NCBI GenBank assembly: GCA_902770845.1
Contig: CACXUV010000001.1
Coordinates: 1-62,715 of the forward strand
DNA length: 62,715 nucleotides
Direction: 5' to 3'
From: an uncultured Prevotellaceae bacterium
Lineage (GTDB): Bacteria > Bacteroidota > Bacteroidia > Bacteroidales > Bacteroidaceae
This document shows, one piece after another, positions 17,151-25,106 of the stretch (the first letter of the stretch is position 1; the number at the start of each line of letters is the position of its first letter). Position numbers and translations under genes: made by a program. The notes under the pieces are model-generated. The model was not told the DNA's origin. It saw only the letters and a list, made by a program, of their open reading frames with translations, and ran no database searches.

Positions 17151-18338
17151 CTACCTGTTGGCCATTCGGTAAATAGCAGCCATGTCGTCCTGGTTCAGCA
17201 CTTGCAAAGCCCCCAGGGTGATGGTGCCGCCACGACTGCATTTTTCTACCATTTTGGCAATCTCTTCCTCAGTGACAGGGCGTCCCAGTAGCTGCGGCAG
17301 ACTGGTGGGCATGCCTATCTGAGTGTAGAATTGTTCCATGGCCTCAATGCCCCTAAGGCCCGTTTCGGCTGGATGGGCAAAGTCGTTGGCCACCCCCATC
17401 ACGTTCACGGCAAACTGCTGGAAGCGACTCTCATGCCGTGGCAACACATAACGGGCCCATGAGCCCCACAAAGCAGCCAGTCCGGCCCCATGCGTCACGC
17501 CAAAGAGAGCGCTCAGTTCGTGTTCCAGACGGTGGGTGGCAAAATCCTTCTCCAGCCCACACTCCGTCAAGTCGTTGTGAGCCAGCGAACCCGCCCACAT
17601 GATCTGGGCCCTGACGCGATAGTCGTTGGGACTCTTCATCACTTGCAGGGCACAGTCCCTAACGGTGCGCAGCAGAGCCTCGCTGATGGCATCGGTGAGC
17701 GTCATGCCGTTGTATTTGCAGAAATAGCGCTCCATGGTGTGCATCATAATATCGGTGCAACCGGCTGCTGTCTGATAAGGCGGCAGGGTGTAGGTGAGTT
17801 CGGGATTCATGATGCAGAAACGACAGCGACACAAATCGCTGTTGATGCCACGCTTGATGAGCCCGTCGTCTTTCGTAATCACACAACTGTTCGACATCTC
17901 GCTGCCTGCAGCAGGAATGGTGAGCACCACGCCGATGGGCAGACACGACTGGGGCTTGGCACGGCCTTCCCAGAAATCCCACACGGAGCCGTCGTAGCCC
18001 ACTCCATAGCCAATGGCCTTGGCCGAGTCGATCACGCTGCCACCGCCCACAGCCAGAATGAAGTCCACCTGCTCTTTGCGGCACAGACTGATGCCCTTTT
18101 CCACCATCGAGAGCAGCGGGTTGGGCACCACGCCGCCCAATTCCACATACTCAATGCCTGCCTGGCTCAGCGAGGCAAAGACACGATCGAGCAATCCGCT
18201 GCGACGGGCCGAGCCGCCTCCGTAGTGCACCAGCACACGCGTGCCTCCATTGTCTTTTATCAACTGTGACAATTGTTCTTCAGCATGGCGGCCAAACACC
18301 ACACGGGTGGGGGCGTAGAAATTGAAATCTTTAATCAT
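17151..18338 (-). CDS. Iron-containing alcohol dehydrogenase (butanol dehydrogenase/YqhD-like)
   Basis: A 395-residue group III alcohol dehydrogenase that reduces aldehydes with NAD(P)H. The cofactor loops are HYGGGSARRSG (about residues 38-48) and AVGGGSVIDSAKAIGYG. The metal ligands lie in CTDIMMHTMERYF and LEHELSALFGVTHGAGLA. The GGGSARRSG form is typical of the BdhA/YqhD branch. It lies 22 bases after the flippase gene on the same strand, although no functional link is obvious. Confidence 0.9.
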   Translation of the reverse strand: MIKDFNFYAPTRVVFGRHAEEQLSQLIKDNGGTRVLVHYGGGSARRSGLLDRVFASLSQAGIEYVELGGVVPNPLLSMVEKGISLCRKEQVDFILAVGGGSVIDSAKAIGYGVGYDGSVWDFWEGRAKPQSCLPIGVVLTIPAAGSEMSNSCVITKDDGLIKRGINSDLCRCRFCIMNPELTYTLPPYQTAAGCTDIMMHTMERYFCKYNGMTLTDAISEALLRTVRDCALQVMKSPNDYRVRAQIMWAGSLAHNDLTECGLEKDFATHRLEHELSALFGVTHGAGLAALWGSWARYVLPRHESRFQQFAVNVMGVANDFAHPAETGLRGIEAMEQFYTQIGMPTSLPQLLGRPVTEEEIAKMVEKCSRGGTITLGALQVLNQDDMAAIYRMANR

Positions 18339-18360
18339 GATATTGAGTTTTTAGTGTAGT

Positions 18361-19863
18361 CTACTCTTCGTCCTGCTGCCCCAAACGGTTTTTCAGCTTG
18401 CGCACAAGGGCATCCCAGAGCGACGTTTTCTGGCGAAGCACTGTGAAAGAAATGGCGATGCTGACGAAACAAAGGATGCCGCACAACAGCCAATAGAAGA
18501 AGCCACTCTGCGTAAGTGTCACCAGATAGACGGCCACCCCCAGCGGCAACTGCAAGGCTGCAAACTGCATGACCGACACCGACATGCGATAGCCAAAGCG
18601 CAGGTGGGCATAGACGAAGACCATCGCCAGCTCAATCACATGTGTCACCGTGATGGCAAGACCCGTTCCCCACAGCCCCCAATGGCTGAACCCCAAGATG
18701 ATGAGCACCACAAGCACCACGTCGTAGAGCACGTCGAGCAGCACATAGCCCACGGGGTCGCTCTTAGCCAGTGTAAGGAAAGAAATGGGAAGGGTGATAG
18801 CCTTGGCATACATGGCCAGCGCTGCCACCTGAGCCATGCCCACCACTGGCAGGAAGTCGTTAGAATAGAGCACGGGAATGACCACGGGCAACAGCATGAC
18901 AAGCATTGCCAGCAAGGGAGAGATGAGCAATAGCGACACTTCTATCTGCCGATTGACCACCTCGTTGGCCGACGTGTGATAGGAGTTGACGCCCGACAGA
19001 CGCGGATAATAGTCGGTCTCCATGGCGCTGAACACCATGCCAGCATAGACAATGATCAGGACGTAACTGGCATTATAATAACCCACCATCTGCAAGTCGC
19101 CGGCAATGTTGAGGTAGGAGCGAATGAACATTTCGGCACCACTGTTCAAGATGCCAGCCAGGATGAAGGCTACTCCCAGGCGAACCATCTCCATTCCTTC
19201 GCCCAGAATGCCTTTGGCACCACGCAGGCGCAACGGATAGATGGCGTAGGAATAGCGCATCGTGGCCACTGTCGTGGCAAAGGCCACCAGCACAATGACA
19301 GGCACAATACCGGCTTGCCCAAAGAAATAATAGATGGAAATACTGATTATCAGTGCTGCAAAGACCGATATGAGCTGAACCATGGCCAGGGGCTTCAGCC
19401 GTCGCGTGCCCTTCATAATGGCGGTTTCGCCCCCCGTAATGGCCAAGAAGCCCACGGCCGGTGCCAGAAGAACGAAGTGGAGCGTGTGGTCGCCCCATGA
19501 AAAGGTGTGGCTGCTGAGCAGCGGTCCCACCACCACGCACACCAGCATGCCCAGCAAGGCCGTGAGCAAGCTCCACGCGCGCACTACCTTCACGAAACGA
19601 TTCACCTGGGTCTCGTCGCCTTTGTCGTAGAGTTCCGACAGCTGGCGAACGGCTCCAAAGGAGATGCCCAGGTTGGTAGCCTGCGAAACAAAGTTCACCG
19701 TGGTGTTGAACAGCGACACCAAGCCCATGCCCGATGGCCCCAGCAGCACCGCAGCAATCTTGTTGCGAACAAGGCTGATGAGTATGTTCAAGCCCTGCAC
19801 GCCACCGAAAACGCCTGTGTATTTCAGTACATGACTATAGTTGTCCTTGCTGTTTTTTCCCAT
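18361..19863 (-). CDS. Oligosaccharide flippase (Wzx/MATE-like)
   Basis: A 500-residue inner-membrane protein with about 12-14 hydrophobic helices. The start (KYTGVFGGVQGLNILISLVRNKIAAVLLGPSGMG) is typical of polysaccharide flippases of the MOP superfamily, which move lipid-linked sugar units across the membrane. Its C-terminus is basic (VRKLKNRLGQ). It sits head to head with a GT2 gene and close to other glycosyltransferases, so a role in surface glycan or O-antigen export is likely. It is one of two flippases in the window and not closely similar to the one at 43.5 kb. Confidence 0.88.
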   Translation of the reverse strand: MGKNSKDNYSHVLKYTGVFGGVQGLNILISLVRNKIAAVLLGPSGMGLVSLFNTTVNFVSQATNLGISFGAVRQLSELYDKGDETQVNRFVKVVRAWSLLTALLGMLVCVVVGPLLSSHTFSWGDHTLHFVLLAPAVGFLAITGGETAIMKGTRRLKPLAMVQLISVFAALIISISIYYFFGQAGIVPVIVLVAFATTVATMRYSYAIYPLRLRGAKGILGEGMEMVRLGVAFILAGILNSGAEMFIRSYLNIAGDLQMVGYYNASYVLIIVYAGMVFSAMETDYYPRLSGVNSYHTSANEVVNRQIEVSLLLISPLLAMLVMLLPVVIPVLYSNDFLPVVGMAQVAALAMYAKAITLPISFLTLAKSDPVGYVLLDVLYDVVLVVLIILGFSHWGLWGTGLAITVTHVIELAMVFVYAHLRFGYRMSVSVMQFAALQLPLGVAVYLVTLTQSGFFYWLLCGILCFVSIAISFTVLRQKTSLWDALVRKLKNRLGQQDEE

Positions 19864-19901
19864 AATTCACTAAAAATAGAACGCGAAAAAACAACATTTA
19901 T

Positions 19902-19932
19902 TTTGATTCTGCGTTCTTTTCATATAAATTTG
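19902..19932 (+). promoter_or_regulatory. Promoter of the GT2 gene at 19952
   Basis: TTTG (19902-19905), 19 bases, TAAATTTG (19925-19932). The leader to the ATG at 19952 is about 12-15 bases. Confidence 0.65.
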
Positions 19933-19951
19933 TATCAACAGAACCCTTTGA

Positions 19952-20929
19952 ATGATGAACCACCATACTGACAGCCCGCTCATAAGCTTCATTATCACAT
20001 GCTACAACACGCCCATACAGATGCTGAAGGAATGCATTGACAGTGTTCTGGCCCTGCCACTCCATGATGCAGAACGCGAAATCATTGTTGTCGACGACGG
20101 TTCTGCAAGCAGTTCGGCCAGCCACCTAGAGGCTTACAAAGACCGCATCAGCTACGTCTACAAGGAAAACGGGGGAGCCAGCACGGCGAGAAACATGGGC
20201 ATGGAAATGGCCAAGGGAGAGTATGTGCAGCTGATTGACGGCGACGACAAACTGACGAAAGACACCTACGAGCATTGCATTGACATCATCAGACAGCAGG
20301 GCGTCGACGCCGTGTTGTTCGATTTCTCGCAGACCAACAACCACAACACGCGGTTCAGCGACAGTCCCATCATGACGGGGGCCGAATACATGGCCAACCA
20401 TAATTTGCTGGGAACCATCTGGAGCATGGTTTTCCGCCGGAGCATCTTGGGCAATCTTCGCTTCACTCCCGGCATTGTGTGCGTGGAAGACGAAGAGTTC
20501 AAGCCCCTGCTGGTCGTTCGCGCCAGGACGCTGGTTCACACCGACGCCCAGGCCTATTTCTACCGGGAAAACACCAATTCCACATCGCACCAGCTGTCGA
20601 TGGACAGGGTGATGCAGCGCATCTACGACATGGAACACATTGCCGTTCACCTGAACGCTGTGGCCCAAAAGCAACCCGTTGCCGAGCGCACAGCGCTGAA
20701 CAGGAGGGTGGCCCAGCTGACGATGGACCATCTTTACAACGTCATCACCCTTACCCAATCAAAAAAACAGTTGTTCGACGCGGTGGAAAGACTGAGAAGC
20801 AACGGTCTGTTTCCTTTGCCCAAGAAGGATTACACCCTGAAATACAAATGGTTCCGCCGCCTGAGCAACAGTCCACTGGGGCTCCATCTGCTGTACTTCA
20901 TCGCCCTGCACTCAAAAGCTGAACGCTGA
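19952..20929 (+). CDS. Glycosyltransferase family 2
   Basis: A 325-residue GT-A fold transferase that adds a sugar from a nucleotide sugar. It begins with LISFIITCYNTP, then VVDDGSASSSA, ENGGASTARNMG and the metal-binding LIDGDD (DxD; about residue 99). The C-terminal third is basic and helical with no clear membrane span. An ATG three bases downstream is equally possible. It converges with the next GT2 gene, their ends overlapping by 18 bases. Donor and acceptor are unknown. Confidence 0.87.
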   Translation: MMNHHTDSPLISFIITCYNTPIQMLKECIDSVLALPLHDAEREIIVVDDGSASSSASHLEAYKDRISYVYKENGGASTARNMGMEMAKGEYVQLIDGDDKLTKDTYEHCIDIIRQQGVDAVLFDFSQTNNHNTRFSDSPIMTGAEYMANHNLLGTIWSMVFRRSILGNLRFTPGIVCVEDEEFKPLLVVRARTLVHTDAQAYFYRENTNSTSHQLSMDRVMQRIYDMEHIAVHLNAVAQKQPVAERTALNRRVAQLTMDHLYNVITLTQSKKQLFDAVERLRSNGLFPLPKKDYTLKYKWFRRLSNSPLGLHLLYFIALHSKAER

Positions 20930-21889
20930 AACCAACCCGTAGCCCAACCTGTTGGGCAGCAGGCGGTAGACCAACTTGAGGCGTTGGCGCAACAGGAAAG
21001 CCGACGGGCGCCACAGCCATTTCAGCGGAATCAGCACCTGGTGCTTTGCATAAAGAAACAGGGCATACGACTTTTCTCGCTCTCCAGCCGCATACATCAT
21101 GCACGACATCATTCGGGCCGTGCGCTCCAACAGGAGCAGGGCGCCCAGGCTTTGTTCTCCCGTTTCATGAAGGCATTGCTTCATTTTGTCAAGAACCAAA
21201 AGACAGGAGCGATAGCGTTTTTCTATGACCTGCTGCTGGCCGTTTGTTGTGATCGACGAAGGACGCTCTAAATAAAAATAGGTGATTGCTGAAGAGAAAT
21301 CGAAACGCGCATGATGGCACAGCAGCTGATACGTCCACAGAATGTCCTCATGATAGATGCCCGACTCGAACCACAGCCCATGCTGCTGCAAGAAGGCTGT
21401 GCGCACAAGTTTGTTGCAGGCAACCAGACTCCACGAAACGTCGCAAGACATGAATATGTCGGTCTTTGAGGGGCGCGAAACGAAATCGGCCGAAGTGCCG
21501 TCGGCCAACAGTTTCCGGTGACTTCCCACCACAACATCGGCATCACTGCGCTCCTGTACGGCAACCAACTGACTGATGCACTGCTCCGATATTTCATCGT
21601 CGCTGTCGAGCAAATACACAAAATCGCCTGCAACATGCTTCAGCGCCAGGTTGCGTGCTTCAGATAGTCCGCGATTCTCGGGCTGTCTCAGAATCCTGAA
21701 CACAATGTGCTGGCCCTGATATGCCTTGATGGCCCTTTCGGCCAAAAGCATGCTGCCGTCGGTGGAACAATCATCAACGATTATACATTCCAGACGTGGA
21801 TAGTCCTGCCGAATGACAGAACCAATGCAGGCTTCCACATACTGACTGACATTATAAACGGGAATGATGATCGATACTAAGACAGGCAT
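20912..21889 (-). CDS. Glycosyltransferase family 2
   Basis: A 325-residue GT-A fold protein. It begins VSIIIPVYNVSQYVEACIGS, followed by IIVDDCSTDGS, ENRGLSEARNLAL and LLDSDDEIS (DxD). The basic C-terminal region is of the kind seen in LPS/capsule GT2 enzymes. It has its own promoter, diverging from the glycosyltransferase gene at 22012. Sugar specificity cannot be told. Confidence 0.87.
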   Translation of the reverse strand: MPVLVSIIIPVYNVSQYVEACIGSVIRQDYPRLECIIVDDCSTDGSMLLAERAIKAYQGQHIVFRILRQPENRGLSEARNLALKHVAGDFVYLLDSDDEISEQCISQLVAVQERSDADVVVGSHRKLLADGTSADFVSRPSKTDIFMSCDVSWSLVACNKLVRTAFLQQHGLWFESGIYHEDILWTYQLLCHHARFDFSSAITYFYLERPSSITTNGQQQVIEKRYRSCLLVLDKMKQCLHETGEQSLGALLLLERTARMMSCMMYAAGEREKSYALFLYAKHQVLIPLKWLWRPSAFLLRQRLKLVYRLLPNRLGYGLVSAFSF

Positions 21890-21905
21890 AACACAATTTT
21901 AGCGA

Positions 21906-21937
21906 CGAAGGTACAACATTTTCGCCTAATACACAAA
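21906..21937 (-). promoter_or_regulatory. Possible promoter of the GT2 gene ending at 20912
   Basis: Minus-strand TTTG (21934-21937), a 20-base spacer and TACCTTCG (21906-21913), one base off the TAnnTTTG box, about 17 bases before the ATG. Confidence 0.5.
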
Positions 21938-21975
21938 AAATTGGGCAAAAACATGTGTAAATTCATTTTATTTTG

Positions 21976-21983
21976 TACTTTTG
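21976..21983 (+). promoter_or_regulatory. -7 box for the glycosyltransferase at 22012
   Basis: TACTTTTG with only a weak -33 candidate (TGTG near 21954). It lies about 28 bases before the ATG. Confidence 0.5.
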
Positions 21984-22011
21984 CAAGTAATCTCATCTTG
22001 TTGGCACTTTT

Positions 22012-23106
22012 ATGAAGATACTGCTCTTAGGCGAATACAGCAACGTGCATGCCACACTGGCCAAAGGTCTGAAAACACTGGGACACGAGGTTGTTGTGGC
22101 ATCGAATGGCGACTTCTGGAAAAATTATCCAAGAGACATTGACCTGGCCCGGCGCAACGGAAAGCTGGGGGGCTTGGCCTTGCTGGCCAAAATAGGTTGC
22201 TTGCTGCCTGCATGGCGAGGCTACGACGTGGTGCAAATCATCAACCCCCTCTTTGTGGAACTGAAGGCCGAACGCATCTTTCCCATCTGGCGCTACCTGC
22301 GAAGAAACAACAAGAAGATGGTACTGGGGGCCTTCGGCATGGACTGGTACTGGGTGCATGAGTGCACCTACAGGAAGCCGTTGCGCTACAGCGACTTCAA
22401 CTTTGGCGAGCAGGTGCGCACCGACGAACCCGCCGCGAGAGAGCAACAAGACTGGCTGGGCACCGAGAAAGAACGGCTGAACAGGCTGATTGCCGAGGAA
22501 TGCAACCAGATTGTCACCGGACTCTATGAGTATGACGTCTGCTACAGGCCCCACTTCCCAGAGAAGACCACCTTCATTCCCTTCCCCATCGAACTGAAAG
22601 AGGCCCCAGCACCCGTGCAGCACAAGAAACTCAAGGTGTTCATCGGCATCAGCAAGGGGCGCAGTCAGTACAAAGGAACCGACATCATGCTGCAGGCAGC
22701 ACTCGACGTTCAAGCCCGATACCCCGACAAGATGGAACTGCAAAAGGCTGAAGGCGTGCCCTTTGAGCAGTATGAGCAGATGCTGAACGGCTCGGATGCC
22801 ATCCTGGACCAGCTCTACAGCTACACGCCCTCGATGAACCCGCTGCTTGCCATGTCGAAGGGCATCATCTGCATTGGTGGCGGAGAGCCTGAAAATTATG
22901 CCATCATCAACGAAAACGAGCTGCGCCCCATCGTGAACGTGCAGCCCAACTACGAAAGCGTGCGTCACGAACTGGAGCAGCTGGTGCTGTATCCGGAACG
23001 CATAGCCGAACTGAAACGACAGAGCATTGAATACGTTCGCCGTCACCACGACCATCTGAAGGTGGCAAGGCAGTATGAGCAAATGTATATGAACAGCAAA
23101 AAGTGA
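22012..23106 (+). CDS. Glycosyltransferase, GT-B type (GT4-like)
   Basis: A 364-residue protein with an N-terminal Rossmann half (KILLLGEYSNVHATLAKGLKTLGHEV) and a C-terminal half containing KVFIGISKGRSQYKGTDI and DQLYSYTPSMNPLLAMSKG, in the place of the usual donor-binding E-x7-E region. The acidic pair is not clear, so it is a divergent GT4-like enzyme. It ends at a strong bidirectional terminator facing rpsP. Substrate unknown. Confidence 0.78.
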   Translation: MKILLLGEYSNVHATLAKGLKTLGHEVVVASNGDFWKNYPRDIDLARRNGKLGGLALLAKIGCLLPAWRGYDVVQIINPLFVELKAERIFPIWRYLRRNNKKMVLGAFGMDWYWVHECTYRKPLRYSDFNFGEQVRTDEPAAREQQDWLGTEKERLNRLIAEECNQIVTGLYEYDVCYRPHFPEKTTFIPFPIELKEAPAPVQHKKLKVFIGISKGRSQYKGTDIMLQAALDVQARYPDKMELQKAEGVPFEQYEQMLNGSDAILDQLYSYTPSMNPLLAMSKGIICIGGGEPENYAIINENELRPIVNVQPNYESVRHELEQLVLYPERIAELKRQSIEYVRRHHDHLKVARQYEQMYMNSKK

Positions 23107-23136
23107 GAAGCGCGCAGGGCACTTCTCACTTTTCTT
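23098..23136. terminator. Bidirectional terminator between a glycosyltransferase and rpsP
   Basis: Perfect 10-bp stem AAGTGAGAAG (23101-23110) / CTTCTCACTT (23122-23131), with an A-run before and TTTCTTT after. It serves both convergent genes. Confidence 0.85.
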
Positions 23137-23158
23137 TCACTTGAAGCAAATTTCTTTT

Positions 23159-23692
23159 TTATGCCTCAGCAGGAGCCTCCTCAGCGGGAGCCTCTGTAGC
23201 GGCGGCAGCAGCTTCGGCGGCCTCTGCGGCAGCAGCAGCCTTCTTCTCAGCCACCTTCTTGGCAATGGCTTCGTTCACCTTCTTCTCCTCGGCCAAAGCC
23301 TTGGCAGCGGCGTCCTTCTTAGCCTTAGCCTCTTCCTCACGCACCTTGTCCAGGCCCTTCTGCTTGTCGGCCTTCCAGGCGTCGAACTTCTTCTGGGCAG
23401 CAGCCTCGTCGAAAGCGCCCTTCTTCACGCCACCCTTCAGGTGCTTCATCAGGTAAACGCCCTCACGGCTGAGGATGTTGCGAACCGTGTCGGTGGGCTG
23501 TGCGCCAACCTCTACCCAGTAAAGTGCACGTTCGAAATTCAAGTCTACCGTGGCGGGATTGGTATTGGGGTTGTAAGTACCAATCTTCTCAGTGAAACGA
23601 CCATCACGTGGTGCACGAGCGTCGGCGATCACGATGCTGTAGAAAGCATAGCTCTTACGGCCACCGCGCTGCAATCTGATTTTTGTTGCCAT
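23159..23692 (-). CDS. rpsP: 30S ribosomal protein S16 with extended tail
   Basis: Small-subunit ribosomal protein. The N-terminal part ([54 protein letters not shown]) is a clear S16 core of about 85 residues. The protein is 177 residues long because of a C-terminal tail of about 90 residues made mostly of Ala, Lys and Glu, ending in an [14 protein letters not shown]-type repeat. Such tails are known in Bacteroidota S16. It is monocistronic here, with its own promoter and terminator. Confidence 0.94.
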   Translation of the reverse strand: MATKIRLQRGGRKSYAFYSIVIADARAPRDGRFTEKIGTYNPNTNPATVDLNFERALYWVEVGAQPTDTVRNILSREGVYLMKHLKGGVKKGAFDEAAAQKKFDAWKADKQKGLDKVREEEAKAKKDAAAKALAEEKKVNEAIAKKVAEKKAAAAAEAAEAAAAATEAPAEEAPAEA

Positions 23693-23758
23693 GTTTTAAT
23701 TGTTGTTTTTAATTGATTAAACTTTAATTTCAGTGCTTTCAACTCGTGAAAGCGGCTG

Positions 23759-23789
23759 CAAAGGTACGAAAAAATTTGCTAACTACAAA
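23759..23789 (-). promoter_or_regulatory. Promoter of rpsP
   Basis: Minus-strand TTTG (23786-23789), 19 bases, TACCTTTG (23759-23766). It gives a leader of about 60 bases and physically overlaps the opposing promoter at 23775-23806. Confidence 0.68.
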
Positions 23790-23806
23790 TTATTTTTGTA
23801 ATTTTG
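23775..23806 (+). promoter_or_regulatory. Promoter of GT2-rhaM, near-leaderless
   Basis: TTTG (23775-23778), exactly 20 bases, TAATTTTG (23799-23806). The ATG at 23813 begins only six bases after the -7 box, so the transcript would start at or within a few bases of the start codon. Confidence 0.68.
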
Positions 23807-23812
23807 TGCCCA

Positions 23813-24709
23813 ATGAAGCACGAATTGTCGATACTCATTCCCGTTTTCAATGGCATTTGCACCGATTTGGTGCAACAACTGAGCCAGCAAGCAGAGCTTA
23901 TCGAAGCGCTGAGCTATGAGATTATTGTGGCCGACGACGGGTCGACCGACGGGGCTGCCATCGAGGCCAACCGCGCCATCGACGCCCTGCCCCACTGCCA
24001 TTATATAATAAGAGGTGAGAACGCAGGGCGGGCGGTCATTCGCAATTTTCTGGCCCAACAGGCCCACTACGAATGGCTGCTGTTCCTGGACTGCGACATG
24101 AGCATTCACCGTACCAACTTTCTGCGCCACTACCTGGAGGCCCCTGCCGAGCAGGTGGCCTACGGCGGCTACGAAGTGGGGCCGGGCTCAAAAACCAACC
24201 TACGCTATGTTTATGAGAAGGCAGCCGAGCCCTTCCACACTGCCCTGCAACGACAGTGCAATCCCTATCACGACTTTCACACATCGAACTTCATGATTCG
24301 GCGCAGTCTGATGTTGAGCCATCCGTTCGACGAAAGGTTCCGCCACTACGGCTACGAAGACGTGCTGTTTGGCAAGATGCTGCGCAAAGCAGGCGTGAGC
24401 ATTGTCCACATTGACAACCCCACGGGGTTTGACACCTTCGAAGAGAATGCCGATTTCGTGAGCAAGACCGAAGAGGGACTGCGCACGCTGCACACCTTCC
24501 GAGACGAACTGCGCGGCTACAACCGCCTGCTCACGTTGGCCGACGGCATCCACCTGGGGGTCGTTCGGGCTCTTCTGCGCCTGGGCCACCGCCTGCTGGG
24601 GCCGCTGGAACGGCGCATGCTGTGTGGCCCCCACCCCAACCTCACGGTGTTCAAGCTCTACAAATTAGGATATTTCTTATCATTAACTAAAAACAACACA
24701 GACTTATGA
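23813..24709 (+). CDS. Glycosyltransferase family 2
   Basis: A 298-residue GT-A transferase. It begins LSILIPVFNGICTDLVQQL, then VADDGSTDGA, NAGRAVIRNFLA and LFLDCDMS (DxD), with HDFHTSNFMIRR and GYEDVLFGKML later (the ED pair). The start at 23813 is preferred over an in-frame ATG at 23804 because the -7 box of the promoter runs to 23806. It shares a 4-base overlap with the L-rhamnose mutarotase gene, so the two are co-translated. Confidence 0.87.
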   Translation: MKHELSILIPVFNGICTDLVQQLSQQAELIEALSYEIIVADDGSTDGAAIEANRAIDALPHCHYIIRGENAGRAVIRNFLAQQAHYEWLLFLDCDMSIHRTNFLRHYLEAPAEQVAYGGYEVGPGSKTNLRYVYEKAAEPFHTALQRQCNPYHDFHTSNFMIRRSLMLSHPFDERFRHYGYEDVLFGKMLRKAGVSIVHIDNPTGFDTFEENADFVSKTEEGLRTLHTFRDELRGYNRLLTLADGIHLGVVRALLRLGHRLLGPLERRMLCGPHPNLTVFKLYKLGYFLSLTKNNTDL

Positions 24710-25026
24710 CACGCAGATTTGCATTCAAGATGTTCCTGAAGCCGGGCTTCGAGGAAGAGTATGCCAAGCGCCACGCCGCCATCTGGCCCGAACTGAAACA
24801 AATGATCAAGGACCAGGGCGTGGGCAACTACAGTATTTACTGGGACAAAGACACCAACATTCTGTTTGCCTACCAGGAATGTTCAAAGGAAGGCAACTCC
24901 CAGGACACGGAGAACGTGGACCCCATCACGCAACGCTGGTGGGACATGATGGCCGACATCATGGAGGTGAATCCCGACAATTCGCCCGTCACCATTCCAC
25001 TGCCCGAGCTGTTCCACATGGACTGA
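24706..25026 (+). CDS. rhaM: L-rhamnose mutarotase
   Basis: Interconverts the alpha and beta anomers of L-rhamnose. The 106-residue protein shows family hallmarks: FKMFLKPGFEEEYAKRHAAIWPEL with the catalytic histidine near residue 23, NYSIYWDKDTNILFAY, and the paired tryptophans in QRWWDMMADIME. No rhamnose isomerase, kinase or aldolase gene is near. Instead it is translationally coupled to a glycosyltransferase, which is unusual for a catabolic mutarotase. Confidence 0.9.
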   Translation: MTRRFAFKMFLKPGFEEEYAKRHAAIWPELKQMIKDQGVGNYSIYWDKDTNILFAYQECSKEGNSQDTENVDPITQRWWDMMADIMEVNPDNSPVTIPLPELFHMD

Positions 25027-25030
25027 ATCA

Positions 25031-25067
25031 AGTAGGAGGAACACGAAAAAGTGTTCCTCCTACTTTC
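25031..25067. terminator. Bidirectional terminator between rhaM and the PBP gene
   Basis: Perfect 14-bp stem AGTAGGAGGAACAC (25031-25044) / GTGTTCCTCCTACT (25051-25064), loop GAAAAA, followed by TTCGTTTT. Confidence 0.85.
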
Positions 25068-25106
25068 GTTTTCCGACCTCTCACACGTTCTTGAAAAATG
25101 CCATAA

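Noticed and set aside
21999-22015. A sigma-54 promoter from TTGGCAC just before the glycosyltransferase at 22012
   Set aside because: The GC at the -12 distance is missing, and the start codon lies inside the would-be site.
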